From positions 465,645 through 529,644 of the forward strand of contig JAIUPK010000001.1 in NCBI GenBank assembly GCA_020160915.1: a stretch of DNA of 64,000 nt. Direction: 5' to 3'. Of the stretch, positions 25,936 through 35,221 are shown one piece after another. The notes beneath the pieces were generated by a model. That model saw nothing but the letters and a program-made list of their open reading frames with translations, had not been told where the DNA came from and did not search any database. Position numbers and translations under genes: made by a program. Positions within the stretch are counted from its first letter, which is position 1. Each line of letters opens with the position of its first letter. This DNA comes from Actinomycetota bacterium (GTDB taxonomy: Bacteria > Actinomycetota > Actinomycetes > Actinomycetales > Microbacteriaceae).

Positions 25936-25961
25936 AGGGGGCTCGGCTTCGTGACCCCCTT
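25935..25961 (+). terminator. Intrinsic terminator after the sigma fusion gene
   Basis: A stem of A/GGGGG against CCCCCT with a ~13-nt loop, ending in TTT, 45 bp after the stop codon and just beyond the tandem repeat. Confidence 0.55.
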
Positions 25962-25997
25962 TCGCTACCATGGGGTCACGAGCCCGTCTCAGATTGG

Positions 25998-27746
25998 ATG
26001 CCCGTGACCCGAACCATCAGCCCAGTCCGCCGCCTCTCGGCCGTCGTTGTGACGTTCGCGCTGGCATTGCTCGGCGTTGCAGTGAGCGCGGGTCCGGCCC
26101 AGGCCGCGTGCAGTCTTGTCGTCACTGACCCGAGCGATTCGACCGACCCGGGCACGCTTCGTTCGGCGATCGATTGCGCGAACACCACACCCGGCGCAGA
26201 CACGATCACGTTCCAGGCCGGCCTCAGCGACATCGTCATCACCGATGGTTCGCTCCTGGTGACCGAGGGTCTCACCCTCGACGGTCCGGGTTCGAGCGAA
26301 CTCTCGATAGTGCGCGACGGCTCGTTCTCCCTGTTCACCGTGCACCTGTCCAACACGGCGACGGCATTCGATGTCACGGTCAACGGGCTCGACTTCATCG
26401 GCAACTCGATCACCGACAACGGTCTCGCCTTCGAGTTCATCTCGGATGACCCGCAAGTGGACGACATAACGTTTGAGGACACCACTTTCGGAGGTTTCGC
26501 CAATACCTATGAGGGCGGCGCGATCGCGGTGTTCGCAGCCACGGGCATCCTCACGATCACCAACTCAACTTTCGCGGCCAATAGCACCCCCTACCCGGGC
26601 GGGGCGCTCTACGTGAACGTTCTCGGTGGCACCGTTCGCATTACCGGTTCGACGTTCGAGAACAACGAGTCGTACTCGGCGCCAGACAGTGCCCCCGAGG
26701 GCGGCGCGATCTACGCCAACTCCATAGCAGGCCTGGAACTCACTGATTCGGCCTTCATCAGCAACCACACCGACGGCTCAGGCGGCGCGATTGCGATCAC
26801 TGCGATCGGCACGAACAGCCTCATCGACCTCGTGACCTTCTCCGACAACTCGGCGGGCTCGGTCGACAATCCCGGCAACTACGGCGGCAGCATCTATCTC
26901 GGCACCGTCGTCAGCGGTGCCCAACTGGTGATCTCGCGCACCGCCATCCTGGGCGGCACCCTCACCGAGGGCTTCATCGAGACTCAAGGCGCTGGCCTCT
27001 TCGTCAACGACATCGATGGAACCCTCCTGATCGATTCGTCGACCTTCTCCGGGGGTTCGTTCGTCAGCGATCAGACGCCTCGCGGGGCCGGGCTGAGCAT
27101 CGCGCTGTGCAGCATCAACGAGGGCGGCGAACTCACCGTGATCGACTCGACGTTCGACGAGAGCTCCTCGACCGGCGACTTCGCCATCCACGCGTGTGAC
27201 ATGAACGGCGAGCTGAGCATCCTGTACTCGACGCTGGTCGCACCCGGCGTGCTGTTCATCCAGGACAACGGAGGAACGGCGTTCGTCACGAGCAGCATCC
27301 TCGATGCCGAAGACGCGACTGACACCGTGAACGTCGACAGCGGCGCCCCCGTCGACGTGAGCTGGAGCCTTCTATCCACGCCGAACAACCCCAGCCACAT
27401 CACCAATCTGGCCGGCAACCGCTTCTCCGTTACCAACCCGGTACTCGGCCCGCTGCAGAACAACGGCGGACCGACCCCGACCCGCCTCCCGCTGCCCGGC
27501 AGCCCCGCCCTCGACACGGGCGACCCCGCCGTGAGCGGCCAGCCACTCTGGGACCAGCGTGGCGCTGGCTACCCTCGAGTCGACGGACGCATCGACATCG
27601 GTGCCATCGAAGTGCCCCGAGTACTCCCGAACACCGGTCAGCCGCTGAACGGCTCGATCATTGCCGCTGGCATCCTTCTTCTGATCGCTGGCCTCGGGAT
27701 GGCGCTGCAGGGCCGTCGCGAACTGCTACGCCACAGCAGCCGCTGA
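25998..27746 (+). CDS. Secreted beta-helix protein with LPNTG cell-wall sorting signal
   Basis: 582 residues. Signal peptide to about residue 36 (AGPAQAA), then TDPGTLRSAIDCAN, a typical start of the choice-of-anchor Q/right-handed beta-helix surface proteins, with many short NST/SST strand repeats through ~500. The terminal NNGGPTPTRLPLPGSPA and WDQRGAGYPR block is characteristic. The C-terminus has LPNTG at 543, a hydrophobic helix and a basic tail (GRRELLRHSSR), a complete sortase signal. The protein should be covalently wall-linked; no sortase gene is in the window. TACCAT at 25966 may be its -10. GTG 26004 is an alternative start. Confidence 0.9.
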   Translation: MPVTRTISPVRRLSAVVVTFALALLGVAVSAGPAQAACSLVVTDPSDSTDPGTLRSAIDCANTTPGADTITFQAGLSDIVITDGSLLVTEGLTLDGPGSSELSIVRDGSFSLFTVHLSNTATAFDVTVNGLDFIGNSITDNGLAFEFISDDPQVDDITFEDTTFGGFANTYEGGAIAVFAATGILTITNSTFAANSTPYPGGALYVNVLGGTVRITGSTFENNESYSAPDSAPEGGAIYANSIAGLELTDSAFISNHTDGSGGAIAITAIGTNSLIDLVTFSDNSAGSVDNPGNYGGSIYLGTVVSGAQLVISRTAILGGTLTEGFIETQGAGLFVNDIDGTLLIDSSTFSGGSFVSDQTPRGAGLSIALCSINEGGELTVIDSTFDESSSTGDFAIHACDMNGELSILYSTLVAPGVLFIQDNGGTAFVTSSILDAEDATDTVNVDSGAPVDVSWSLLSTPNNPSHITNLAGNRFSVTNPVLGPLQNNGGPTPTRLPLPGSPALDTGDPAVSGQPLWDQRGAGYPRVDGRIDIGAIEVPRVLPNTGQPLNGSIIAAGILLLIAGLGMALQGRRELLRHSSR

Positions 27747-27800
27747 CAGCGGAGTCTGGTCACAGTCGCCGCGTAACAAACCGACCGTTGCGGGGTGTTA

Positions 27801-27864
27801 CCGGTGAGAATGCGCATTTTCGCCCCCGGATCGGGTAGTCCCCGGGCGTCGCGCCCCTCACCGG
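27801..27864 (+). ncRNA. Nested hairpin, possible structured RNA or 3'-UTR element
   Basis: CCGGTGAG (27801-27808) pairs perfectly with CTCACCGG (27857-27864), enclosing a second stem CGCCC (27821) / GGGCG (27844). It lies between the beta-helix gene and a strong terminator. It matches no riboswitch family that I recognise. Confidence 0.3.
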
Positions 27865-27910
27865 ATGGGCCATCCCCCACGGGTTCACCCCCGGGTCTGC
27901 CGGACAGTAG

Positions 27911-27940
27911 GGCCCTCCCCGCGGCGCCGCGGGGAGGGCC
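27911..27940. terminator. Strong GC-rich palindromic terminator
   Basis: A perfect 30-bp palindrome with arms GGCCCTCCCCGCGGC and GCCGCGGGGAGGGCC, followed by TCTTCCTT. It isolates metY from the surface-protein gene. Confidence 0.7.
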
Positions 27941-28013
27941 TCTTCCTTACACGAGGTGAGTCATCCGAGTCGCTGTGTTACCGCCCGCGACAGGCCGTGC
28001 CCTCGCGATTGAG

Positions 28014-28025
28014 TAGCCTGAGAGC
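28014..28025 (+). promoter_or_regulatory. Leaderless promoter of metY
   Basis: TAGCCT at 28014-28019, 6-nt spacer GAGAGC, then ATG at 28026. No room remains for a leader riboswitch. Confidence 0.6.
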
Positions 28026-29354
28026 ATGGCTGACAGCGACACCCCGACCGGCGCAGACCGCGAGTACGGCTTCCGCACCCGCGCCATCCACGCGGGCAAC
28101 ATCCCCGACCCGGTGACCGGTGCGCGCGCCCTGCCGATCTACCAGACCAGCGCATTCGTCTTCGATGACACAGCGGATGCCGCCGCCCGCTTCGCCCTGC
28201 AGAAGTACGGCAACATCTACTCCCGCCTCGCCAACCCCACCGTCGCCAGCTTCGAGGAGCGGGTCGCCTCCCTCGAGGGTGGACTCGGCGCCGTTGCCAC
28301 GGCGAGCGGTCTCGGTGCGCAGTTCATCACGTTCGCCTCCCTGGCGGGCGCCGGAGACCACATCGTCTCCTCGGCCAACCTCTACGGCGGGTCGATCACG
28401 CAGCTCGACGTCACGCTGCGTCGGTTCGGCGTCGACACGGCGTTCGTTCGCAGCTCCGACCCGGCGGACTATGCCGCAGCAATCACAGACAAGACGAAAC
28501 TGATCTTCGCCGAGACCATCGCCAACCCGTCGGGCGAGATCGCCGACATCGAGGGTCTCGCCGAGGTCGCGCACGCGCACCACATCCCTCTCATCGTCGA
28601 CTCCACTGTTGCCACCCCGTACCTGAACCGTCCGATCGAGTGGGGCGCTGACGTCGTGGTTCACTCCGCCACAAAGTTCCTCGGTGGCGCGGGCACCACG
28701 CTCGGCGGCGTGGTCGTCGAGTCGGGGCGATTCCACTGGGCCAACGAGCACTTCCCCCTCTTCGACCAGCCGGTGCCCAGCTACGGCGGGCTCAACTGGC
28801 ACGGCAACTTCGGGGAGTACGCGTTCCTCACTCGCCTGCGGGCCGAACAGCTGCGCGACATCGGGCCCTCGCTCGCCCCGCACTCCGCGTGGCTTCTCGC
28901 GCAGGGCGTCGAGACGCTGCCGTTCCGCATGAAGGCCCACGTCGCGAACGCCCGCATCGTGGCCGAGTGGCTGGATGCCGACCCGCGCATCGAGTTCGTC
29001 AACTGGGCGGGCCTGCCGGCGCATCCGCACCACGATCGCGCGAAGAAGTACCTGCCCGAGGGCCCCGGCTCGGTGTTCAGCTTCGGCGTCCGAGCCAGTC
29101 AGACGCAAGGCGGCCGCGAGGCCGGCCAGCGCTTCATCGAGAGCGTCAACCTCGCCAGCCACCTCGCCAACATCGGTGACGCAAAGACCCTGGTCATCCA
29201 CCCCGCGTCGACCACCCACGCCCAGCTCACCGAGCAGCAGCTCATCGATGCGGGCGTGCTCCCGGGCGTCGTGCGCATCAGCGTGGGAATAGAGGACCCC
29301 GAGGACATCGTTGATGATCTTGATCAGGCACTCACGCAGGCCACGAAGGGCTAG
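28026..29354 (+). CDS. metY: O-acetylhomoserine sulfhydrylase
   Basis: 442-residue Cys/Met metabolism PLP enzyme. The PLP lysine is K217 in VVHSATKFLGGAGTT; the N-terminus FRTRAIHAGNIPDPVTGARALPIYQ is family-typical, and the length of ~440 favours MetY over the shorter MetB/MetC. It makes homocysteine from O-acetylhomoserine and sulfide. It is the first gene of a pair with a CoA-binding protein (3-bp gap), a frequent association. Confidence 0.93.
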   Translation: MADSDTPTGADREYGFRTRAIHAGNIPDPVTGARALPIYQTSAFVFDDTADAAARFALQKYGNIYSRLANPTVASFEERVASLEGGLGAVATASGLGAQFITFASLAGAGDHIVSSANLYGGSITQLDVTLRRFGVDTAFVRSSDPADYAAAITDKTKLIFAETIANPSGEIADIEGLAEVAHAHHIPLIVDSTVATPYLNRPIEWGADVVVHSATKFLGGAGTTLGGVVVESGRFHWANEHFPLFDQPVPSYGGLNWHGNFGEYAFLTRLRAEQLRDIGPSLAPHSAWLLAQGVETLPFRMKAHVANARIVAEWLDADPRIEFVNWAGLPAHPHHDRAKKYLPEGPGSVFSFGVRASQTQGGREAGQRFIESVNLASHLANIGDAKTLVIHPASTTHAQLTEQQLIDAGVLPGVVRISVGIEDPEDIVDDLDQALTQATKG

Positions 29355-29357
29355 ACA

Positions 29358-29933
29358 ATGAGCACCGCAACCGACACCGTCACATCCCAGTTGGCCAACG
29401 GCCTCACCTGTGAGTTGCCCGCTGACTCGCCGCTGGCCAAGCTGCTCAAGTCCCAGCGCACCTGGATCGGCCCGAGTGCGAAGGAGCGGTTGGCGATCCT
29501 GCGCAAGGCGAAGTCGATCGCGATCGTTGGCGCATCCCCCAACCCGACTCGATCGAGCTACTTCGTGGGCACCTATCTGCTGCAGTCCAGCGACTACCGC
29601 GTGTACTTCGTCAACCCGATGGCCGACGAGATCCTGGGCCAGAAGGCCTACAAGTCCCTCGCCGACCTGCCCGAGGTGCCCGACATCGTCGACGTGTTCC
29701 GCAAGGGCAGCGACATCCCGTCGGTCATCGACGAGGCCATCGCGATCGGCGCGAAGACGGTCTGGGTGCAGCTCGGCATCTGGAACCAGGATGCCGCGAT
29801 CTACGGCGAGAGCAAGGGTCTGACCATCGTCATGGACCGGTGCATCAAGATCGAGCACGCGCGTTTTCACGGCGGACTGCACCTGCTGGGCTTCGACACG
29901 GGCGTGATCACCGCGCGCAAGACGGTGCGCTAG
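29358..29933 (+). CDS. CoA-binding (YccU-type) protein
   Basis: 191 residues with the Rossmann-like CoA-binding fold: SIAIVGASPNPTRSSYFVGTYL, VYFVNP, VDVFRKGSDIPSVI, and a C-terminal VMDRCIKIEHAR with the conserved Cys. It is translated 3 bp after metY. The family's role is not established; the link with metY suggests sensing or regulation in sulfur amino-acid synthesis, which is inference. Confidence 0.88.
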   Translation: MSTATDTVTSQLANGLTCELPADSPLAKLLKSQRTWIGPSAKERLAILRKAKSIAIVGASPNPTRSSYFVGTYLLQSSDYRVYFVNPMADEILGQKAYKSLADLPEVPDIVDVFRKGSDIPSVIDEAIAIGAKTVWVQLGIWNQDAAIYGESKGLTIVMDRCIKIEHARFHGGLHLLGFDTGVITARKTVR

Positions 29934-29978
29934 TTACGTCGTGTGACCGACGCCGGCGCATCCACGCTTTCTGCGTTC

Positions 29979-29990
29979 TAGCGTGAAGAC
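29979..29990 (+). promoter_or_regulatory. Leaderless promoter of the sulfurtransferase gene
   Basis: TAGCGT at 29979-29984, 6-nt spacer GAAGAC, then ATG at 29991. Confidence 0.6.
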
Positions 29991-30866
29991 ATGACTTCAC
30001 CCCTTCACGACTCCCCCGTCGTCTCGACGCAGTGGCTCGCCGATCACCTGGGGGCAGACCACCTGGTGGTTCTGGATGCCACGGTGCACGTTCCCACGCT
30101 GCCCACCGGTCGCGTGGGCTACGTGAGCGGCCACGAGAGCTATGTGCTCAGCGGGCACGTTCCCACAGCGGTGTTCGCCGACGTGATCGAGGAGCTCTCC
30201 GACCCCGATGGCAACTACCCGTTCACCCGGCCGTCGGCCGAGCGATTCGCTGCCGCCGTGGGGTCACTCGGCATCGACAACGAGGCCGCGGTCGTCGTGT
30301 ACGACAGCGCGGTCGGCCAGTGGGCGGCGCGCGTCTGGTGGCTGTTCCGGTCGTTCGGCTATGACAACGTCGCCGTGCTCGATGGCGGGTACACCAAGTG
30401 GACTGCCGAGGGTCGTGAGACAGATGTGGGTCACGTCGAGCCAGCGCCCGCAGGCTTCGAGGCGGTCGAACGCCCCGAACTCTGGGCGGACAAGGCCGAG
30501 GTCGCGGCGATCGTTGCCGGCACAGCCCCCGGTGCGCTGGTGTGCGGCATCCCGCCGAAGGAGTTCACGGGCGAGGAGGGCCACCGGGCGCGGCGCGGTC
30601 ACATCCCGGGCAGCCTGAGCGTGCCCGCGGGGCGGCTCGTGGACCGGGGCACCAACGCGCTGCTGCCCGTCGACCAGCTGCGCGCCACCGTCGCGCCGGT
30701 TCTCGACGAGAGCCGCGTGGTGACGTACTGCAACGGTGGCATCGCCGCGGCGTCCGACGCGCTCGCCCTCGTGCTGGCGGGTCACGGCAACGTCGCACTG
30801 TACGACGGCTCGCTCAATGAGTGGGCGGCGGATGACGCGGCTCCCCTGGAGACCACCGCCGCGTAA
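29991..30866 (+). CDS. Sulfurtransferase (two rhodanese domains)
   Basis: 291 residues. The N-terminal inactive rhodanese domain includes VVVYDSAVGQWAARVWWLF; the catalytic C-terminal domain has Cys247 in VTYCNGGIAA. The active-site loop CNGGIAA lies closer to thiosulfate sulfurtransferases with a neutral loop than to the CGSGVTA loop of 3-mercaptopyruvate enzymes. It transfers sulfane sulfur to cyanide or thiol acceptors. It follows metY and its partner, with its own promoter. Confidence 0.9.
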   Translation: MTSPLHDSPVVSTQWLADHLGADHLVVLDATVHVPTLPTGRVGYVSGHESYVLSGHVPTAVFADVIEELSDPDGNYPFTRPSAERFAAAVGSLGIDNEAAVVVYDSAVGQWAARVWWLFRSFGYDNVAVLDGGYTKWTAEGRETDVGHVEPAPAGFEAVERPELWADKAEVAAIVAGTAPGALVCGIPPKEFTGEEGHRARRGHIPGSLSVPAGRLVDRGTNALLPVDQLRATVAPVLDESRVVTYCNGGIAAASDALALVLAGHGNVALYDGSLNEWAADDAAPLETTAA

Positions 30867-30925
30867 CACTTCGGCGCCCCGTGGGTCATAGCAGTAACCG
30901 CCCGCTATGGATCCCGAGGTCTTCC

Positions 30926-32584
30926 ATGTCTCCCCGTCGCTTCTCAGCCACGCTCGTCACCGGCGTTCTCATCGCATCCACCCTGCTGATCGGGCTCCCC
31001 GTGCTGCTCGCCGCACCCGCGAGTGCCGCAGACATTCCCGTCACGAGCGGCGATGACGACGGGCCCGACACGCTGCGACAGGCCGTGGCAGCAGCCAATG
31101 CGCTGAGCGGCGACGACCTCATCGTGATCGACCCCACGGTGGGCACGATCACGCTGTCCTCGCCGATCACGATCACCGACGGTGTGGCGATTCAGGGTAA
31201 CGGCACGTCCGTCACGCGCACCGACTCGTTCGACATGATCGTCGTCGATCTCGCCACGCCCGGGGCGGTGGAGCTCGACTCACTGAACTTCGAGCCCGAG
31301 GCCGACACGATCGGCCGCGCTGTCTTCGCGACCTCGGCAACGCCGGACTCGCTCACGATCACCGACTCCACCTTCACCGGTTTCAACTCCAATGGTGGCT
31401 ACATCTACTACACCTCCACCACGGAACCCGGCGGAGCGGTGCGAGTCGAGGCCGGCGATCTTCACGTCTCGGACTCGACCTTCGACAGCAACTCCTCCTA
31501 CGCCGAGGGCGGGGCGATCTCAGTGGGCACCGTCACCGGTGACAGCAGCATCGTGCGATCGACCTTCTCGAACAACTTCACCGTCGCACTCAACAACACG
31601 GGGGGCGCGGGGCTCGCCGTCGGCACGATCAACGCAGACGCGAGCTTCACCGTCGCACAGAGCTACTTCGTCGGCAACGGCTCAACCGCGACGAGACGCA
31701 CGGGCTTCCGCGGCATCGGGATGCACGTCACGACCGTGCAGGGCTCGCTCGTGGTCGACTCCTCCACCTTCGATCACCAGTACCTCGTGCTGCCCGACAA
31801 CGCGCCCGGTGCGATGTCGGGGTGGAGCGTCGGCATCGGCCGGGTTGCCGCGGGGGGTTCGGCCCGCATCGTCAACTCGACGTTCGACGAGCCGGCCATC
31901 GGTGACTACAACTTGACGATCTACGTGGTCGCGGTCGGCACCGTCGAGCCGGATGCCAGCTTCACGCTCGAGCACTCGACCTCGGTCGGTGACGGCACCC
32001 TGAGCATCGACGACAACAGCGGAACCAGCGTCGTACGCAACACCATCGCCGACGGCATCGACGCGCCGAACGCGATAGTGGCGCGTGCCGGCTCGCCGAT
32101 CGCCGTGCAGTACAGCCTGCTCTCGAGCCCGCTCAACCCTGCCTCTGTGACCGACGTCACTGGCAACCAGTTCGATGTGCCCGACATGGGGCTGCAGCCG
32201 CTCGCCTACAACGGCGGCCCAACACCGACCATGATGATCGGCCCCGTAGGCCCCGCCGTCGGTACCGGGATGCCCGTGGCACTGCCCGGCGAGCCCACCC
32301 TCGAACAGCGGGGCACGGGGTACCTGCGGCGCTCGGGCCGGCTCGACATCGGGGCCGTCGAGCTGCCCGGTGAACTTCCCACCCTGCCCTTCAAGGACCC
32401 GCCCACCCCCGCGACTCCCGCGCTCGCCGCCACCGGATCGACCCCGTCGGTCGTCGCGCTGCCGGTCGGAATCGGCGTTCTTCTCGTCGGTGGGCTGCTG
32501 CTTCTCGGCGCTCAGGTCAGAAGGGCAGCAAGCTCGGCGTCGTCGGTCACCGGCAGGCGGCACACGAAGTCCTCGCAGAGGTAA
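30926..32584 (+). CDS. Secreted beta-helix protein with LAATG sorting-like signal
   Basis: 552 residues from ATG 30926, which has CGAGGT about 7 nt upstream; an in-frame GTG 45 nt earlier is rejected because the signal peptide begins [11 protein letters not shown]. The signal peptide ends near [27 protein letters not shown]-like AYNGGPTPT and [11 protein letters not shown] match the beta-helix paralogue at 25998. The C-terminus has LAATG at ~500, a helix and an RR-rich tail, a class E-type sortase motif. The final ~24 codons overlap the convergent YyaL-like gene, an unusually long 73-bp overlap. Confidence 0.85.
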   Translation: MSPRRFSATLVTGVLIASTLLIGLPVLLAAPASAADIPVTSGDDDGPDTLRQAVAAANALSGDDLIVIDPTVGTITLSSPITITDGVAIQGNGTSVTRTDSFDMIVVDLATPGAVELDSLNFEPEADTIGRAVFATSATPDSLTITDSTFTGFNSNGGYIYYTSTTEPGGAVRVEAGDLHVSDSTFDSNSSYAEGGAISVGTVTGDSSIVRSTFSNNFTVALNNTGGAGLAVGTINADASFTVAQSYFVGNGSTATRRTGFRGIGMHVTTVQGSLVVDSSTFDHQYLVLPDNAPGAMSGWSVGIGRVAAGGSARIVNSTFDEPAIGDYNLTIYVVAVGTVEPDASFTLEHSTSVGDGTLSIDDNSGTSVVRNTIADGIDAPNAIVARAGSPIAVQYSLLSSPLNPASVTDVTGNQFDVPDMGLQPLAYNGGPTPTMMIGPVGPAVGTGMPVALPGEPTLEQRGTGYLRRSGRLDIGAVELPGELPTLPFKDPPTPATPALAATGSTPSVVALPVGIGVLLVGGLLLLGAQVRRAASSASSVTGRRHTKSSQR

Positions 32585-34317
32585 GCGGTCGCGACGCCCG
32601 GCACGCTCGACCGTCCCTCCAGCAGTTCGAACCGCTGCGCGGTCCATTCGGCGGCCTGTGCGCGCGACACCACGAGCGCGAGTCCGCCGTGCCAGGACCT
32701 GGCGCGGGCTGCGGCGGGAGCATCCGGATCGTCCGATACGACGACGAGCTGGCGCAACGGTCGCGCGAGTTCCGAGAGCACGCCGAGTGCGGCACCATGA
32801 GCGAGCGGGTGGCGGGAGGCGGACGCGGCAACCCGCCCCATCGCGGCGCGGGCGGCGTCACGGTAGGGGGCGTGCGCCGTCAGACGGTGAAGTCGCACCG
32901 CAGCCGAGGCGATCGCCGACAGTCCGGACGGGTAGGCACCGTCGCTGTCGTCGGCCGCGACCAGGAGCCCCTGCGCTGCGAGCACCGGGTCCTGTCCGCC
33001 CGGCACGCCGAACGGGTCGCCCGCGGCCATCGCGTCATCCACGAGAGTACGCGCGGCCACCGCATACCGCGCTTCCCCCGTGGAGATAGCGAGCTCGATG
33101 AGCCCACCCGCGAACATGCCGTAATCCTCGAGCGTGGGCCGGGCGCGGGACACGGTTCCGTCGACCGATGCGCGCACGAGGGACGTACCGTGCCAGTCGA
33201 GAAGGCGGTCCGCGGCGTTGTGCGCGGCCGCGATCCACTCAGCTCGACTGAGCACGCGACCGGCGATCGCGAGCCCCTCGATCGCGAGTCCGTTCCACCC
33301 GGTGAGCACCTTCTCGTCGAGAGCCGGTGGCGTCTCGGATGCCCGCGAGTCGGCATCGAGCGCGTAGTAGCCGCCCTCGACCCGACGCCCTGCGACCGTG
33401 CTCTCGCTGTCCTGAGCTGACGCGAAGCCGCCTCCGGGCAGCTGGAGTGTCGTGAGCAGGAACTCGGCAACCCCCGTGGCGATCTCCGCGCGGCCCGCGA
33501 GCGCGTACGACGCAACAAGTTGGGCGTTGTCGTAGAGCATCCGCTCGTAGTGCGGCTCGGTCCAATCGCGCCTGGTCGCGTATCGGAAGAATCCCCCGTC
33601 GGTGTCCCGGAGATCCGAGGCAGCCATCGCGTCGAGGCAGCGCGCTGCGAGTGCGGCGGCCGCGGCATCCCCGCCTCTGCCTCGATCGACGAGCATCCGC
33701 AGCACCGGCGCTACCGGGAACTTGGGAGCGCCGCCGAAGCCGCCGTACTGCAGATCTTCCTGGGCGCCGAGGTCGGACACGACCGACGCGAAGTCGACCT
33801 CGGCCGAGGTGACCTCGGGGCGGGTTGCGAGAGCCTCGGCAATGAGATCACCGTTGTGCTCGACCTCCTGTCGACGATCGCGCCAGGCTTGCAGCACGGC
33901 ATCGAGAATCTCGCGAAAAGCCGGGTGGCCCTGGGTTGCGATCGGCGGCCAGTAGGTGCCCGCGTAGAAGGCTCGGCCCTGCGGAGTGACGAACACGTTG
34001 AGCGGCCAGCCCAGATTCTGGGTGAATGCGCCCGCGGCGGCGAGATAGGTCGCGTCGACCTCGGCGTGCTCCTCGCGGTCGACCTTGATCGCGACGAGGT
34101 TGGCGTTCATGTACTCGGCAAGCTGGGGGTCGCTGAAGCTCTCCCTGGCCATGACGTGGCACCAGTGGCAGGTGGAGTAGCCGATCGACACGAGTACGGG
34201 AACGTCGCGGCGCGCGGCCTCGGCGAATGGCTCCGGCCCCCACGCCCACCAGTCGACGGGGTTGTCTGCATGCGAACGCAGGTAGGGGCTCGCGGCACCG
34301 GCGAGTCGATGGGGCAT
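32512..34317 (-). CDS. DUF255/YyaL-type thioredoxin-domain protein
   Basis: 601 residues. The N-terminal thioredoxin-like DUF255 domain carries [20 protein letters not shown] and a CxxC-type motif [11 protein letters not shown] (about 46-56); the rest is an alpha/alpha-barrel like N-acylglucosamine epimerases. Relatives (YyaL, SPATA20) have no firm function. It is somewhat shorter than the usual ~650-700. AAGGAG stands close before the ATG at 34317. It is divergent from the YkgJ/pentapeptide gene. Confidence 0.88.
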   Translation of the reverse strand: MPHRLAGAASPYLRSHADNPVDWWAWGPEPFAEAARRDVPVLVSIGYSTCHWCHVMARESFSDPQLAEYMNANLVAIKVDREEHAEVDATYLAAAGAFTQNLGWPLNVFVTPQGRAFYAGTYWPPIATQGHPAFREILDAVLQAWRDRRQEVEHNGDLIAEALATRPEVTSAEVDFASVVSDLGAQEDLQYGGFGGAPKFPVAPVLRMLVDRGRGGDAAAAALAARCLDAMAASDLRDTDGGFFRYATRRDWTEPHYERMLYDNAQLVASYALAGRAEIATGVAEFLLTTLQLPGGGFASAQDSESTVAGRRVEGGYYALDADSRASETPPALDEKVLTGWNGLAIEGLAIAGRVLSRAEWIAAAHNAADRLLDWHGTSLVRASVDGTVSRARPTLEDYGMFAGGLIELAISTGEARYAVAARTLVDDAMAAGDPFGVPGGQDPVLAAQGLLVAADDSDGAYPSGLSAIASAAVRLHRLTAHAPYRDAARAAMGRVAASASRHPLAHGAALGVLSELARPLRQLVVVSDDPDAPAAARARSWHGGLALVVSRAQAAEWTAQRFELLEGRSSVPGVATAYLCEDFVCRLPVTDDAELAALLT

Positions 34318-34353
34318 GGCACTCCTTGACCAAGCAATTACTCTTCTTGAAGG

Positions 34354-35205
34354 ATGTCACGAACCCGCCTTGAGCTCGGCCGCCGCGAAGACCTCGGCGG
34401 AGATTGCGCGAACTGTTTCGGTCTGTGCTGTGTCGCGCTCGCCTTCTCGCGGTCGTCAGACTTCCCCGTCGACAAGCCTGCCGGCGAACCCTGTGTGAAT
34501 CTCGTCGATGACGACTCCTGCGCCATCCATGACCGACTCCGCCCGAGCGGTTATCGCGGCTGCACCGTATTCGACTGCTTCGGTGCCGGCCAGAAGGTGA
34601 GTCGGCAGACTTTCGCCGGCTCGTCGTGGCGCACCGATGCGGGCGTGCGCGGCGAGATGTTCGCGGTGTTCCCCGTGATGCGTCGGCTTCATGAGCTTCT
34701 TTGGTACCTGGATTGCGCCCTGGCGTTCACCACCGACGAGGCCATCGGAACAGCCCTGGCCGAGCAGTTCGAATCGGTTCGGCGGCTCACGGCGGGCGAA
34801 CCCGGGAGTGTGCGCCAAATCGACACCGACGCGCTCTACGACCAGGCGCGTCCGCTGCTCGTGCGGGCCAGTGCCGCACACCGCAGTACCGGCGCGGGCT
34901 CGCAGCCTGACCGACGAATCCGGCCGGGCGCCGACTTGGTCGGCGTCGACCTTCGCCGGGTGGATCTGAGGTCGGCCGATCTTCGCGGGGCGCTTCTGAT
35001 CGCATCCGATCTCCGAGGCGTCGACCTCTCCCGGTGTGATCTCCTGGGTGTCGATCTCAGGGACGCCAACGTCGGCGGGGCGGACCTGTCGTCGGCGCTG
35101 TTCCTCACCCAACCTCAGGTCTCGGCGGCCACCGGAGACCCCGCGACCCGACTGCCGGAGGGCTTCGATCGGCCCGCGCATTGGGAGCACAACGCGCTGA
35201 CCTGA
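34354..35205 (+). CDS. YkgJ-like cysteine cluster fused to pentapeptide repeats
   Basis: 283 residues. The N-terminal ~80 residues hold Cys18, Cys21, Cys25, Cys26, Cys47, Cys56, His59, Cys70 and Cys75 (CANCFGLCC, then CAIHDRLRP), the CxxCxxxCC pattern of the YkgJ metal- or Fe-S-binding family. A helical middle follows, then pentapeptide repeats at ~190-250 ([20 protein letters not shown]). TACTCT 9 nt upstream of the ATG, with GAAGG between, supports the start. The function is unknown. Pentapeptide helices mimic DNA in some gyrase-protecting proteins, but nothing here shows that. Confidence 0.8.
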   Translation: MSRTRLELGRREDLGGDCANCFGLCCVALAFSRSSDFPVDKPAGEPCVNLVDDDSCAIHDRLRPSGYRGCTVFDCFGAGQKVSRQTFAGSSWRTDAGVRGEMFAVFPVMRRLHELLWYLDCALAFTTDEAIGTALAEQFESVRRLTAGEPGSVRQIDTDALYDQARPLLVRASAAHRSTGAGSQPDRRIRPGADLVGVDLRRVDLRSADLRGALLIASDLRGVDLSRCDLLGVDLRDANVGGADLSSALFLTQPQVSAATGDPATRLPEGFDRPAHWEHNALT

Positions 35206-35209
35206 CGGC

Positions 35210-35221
35210 TAGTGTCGAGGT
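35210..35221 (+). promoter_or_regulatory. Leaderless promoter of the MBL-fold gene
   Basis: TAGTGT at 35210-35215, 6-nt spacer CGAGGT, then ATG at 35222. Confidence 0.6.

Noticed and set aside
27801-27864. SAM-type riboswitch for metY
   Set aside because: The fold lacks recognisable SAM aptamer motifs, a strong terminator separates it from metY, and metY has a leaderless promoter.
27978-29882. A 634-codon open frame antisense to metY and the CoA-binding gene
   Set aside because: Composition (Arg, Asp, Glu, Val, Gly-rich with no motifs) is that of an antisense shadow; both plus-strand genes carry clear active-site motifs.
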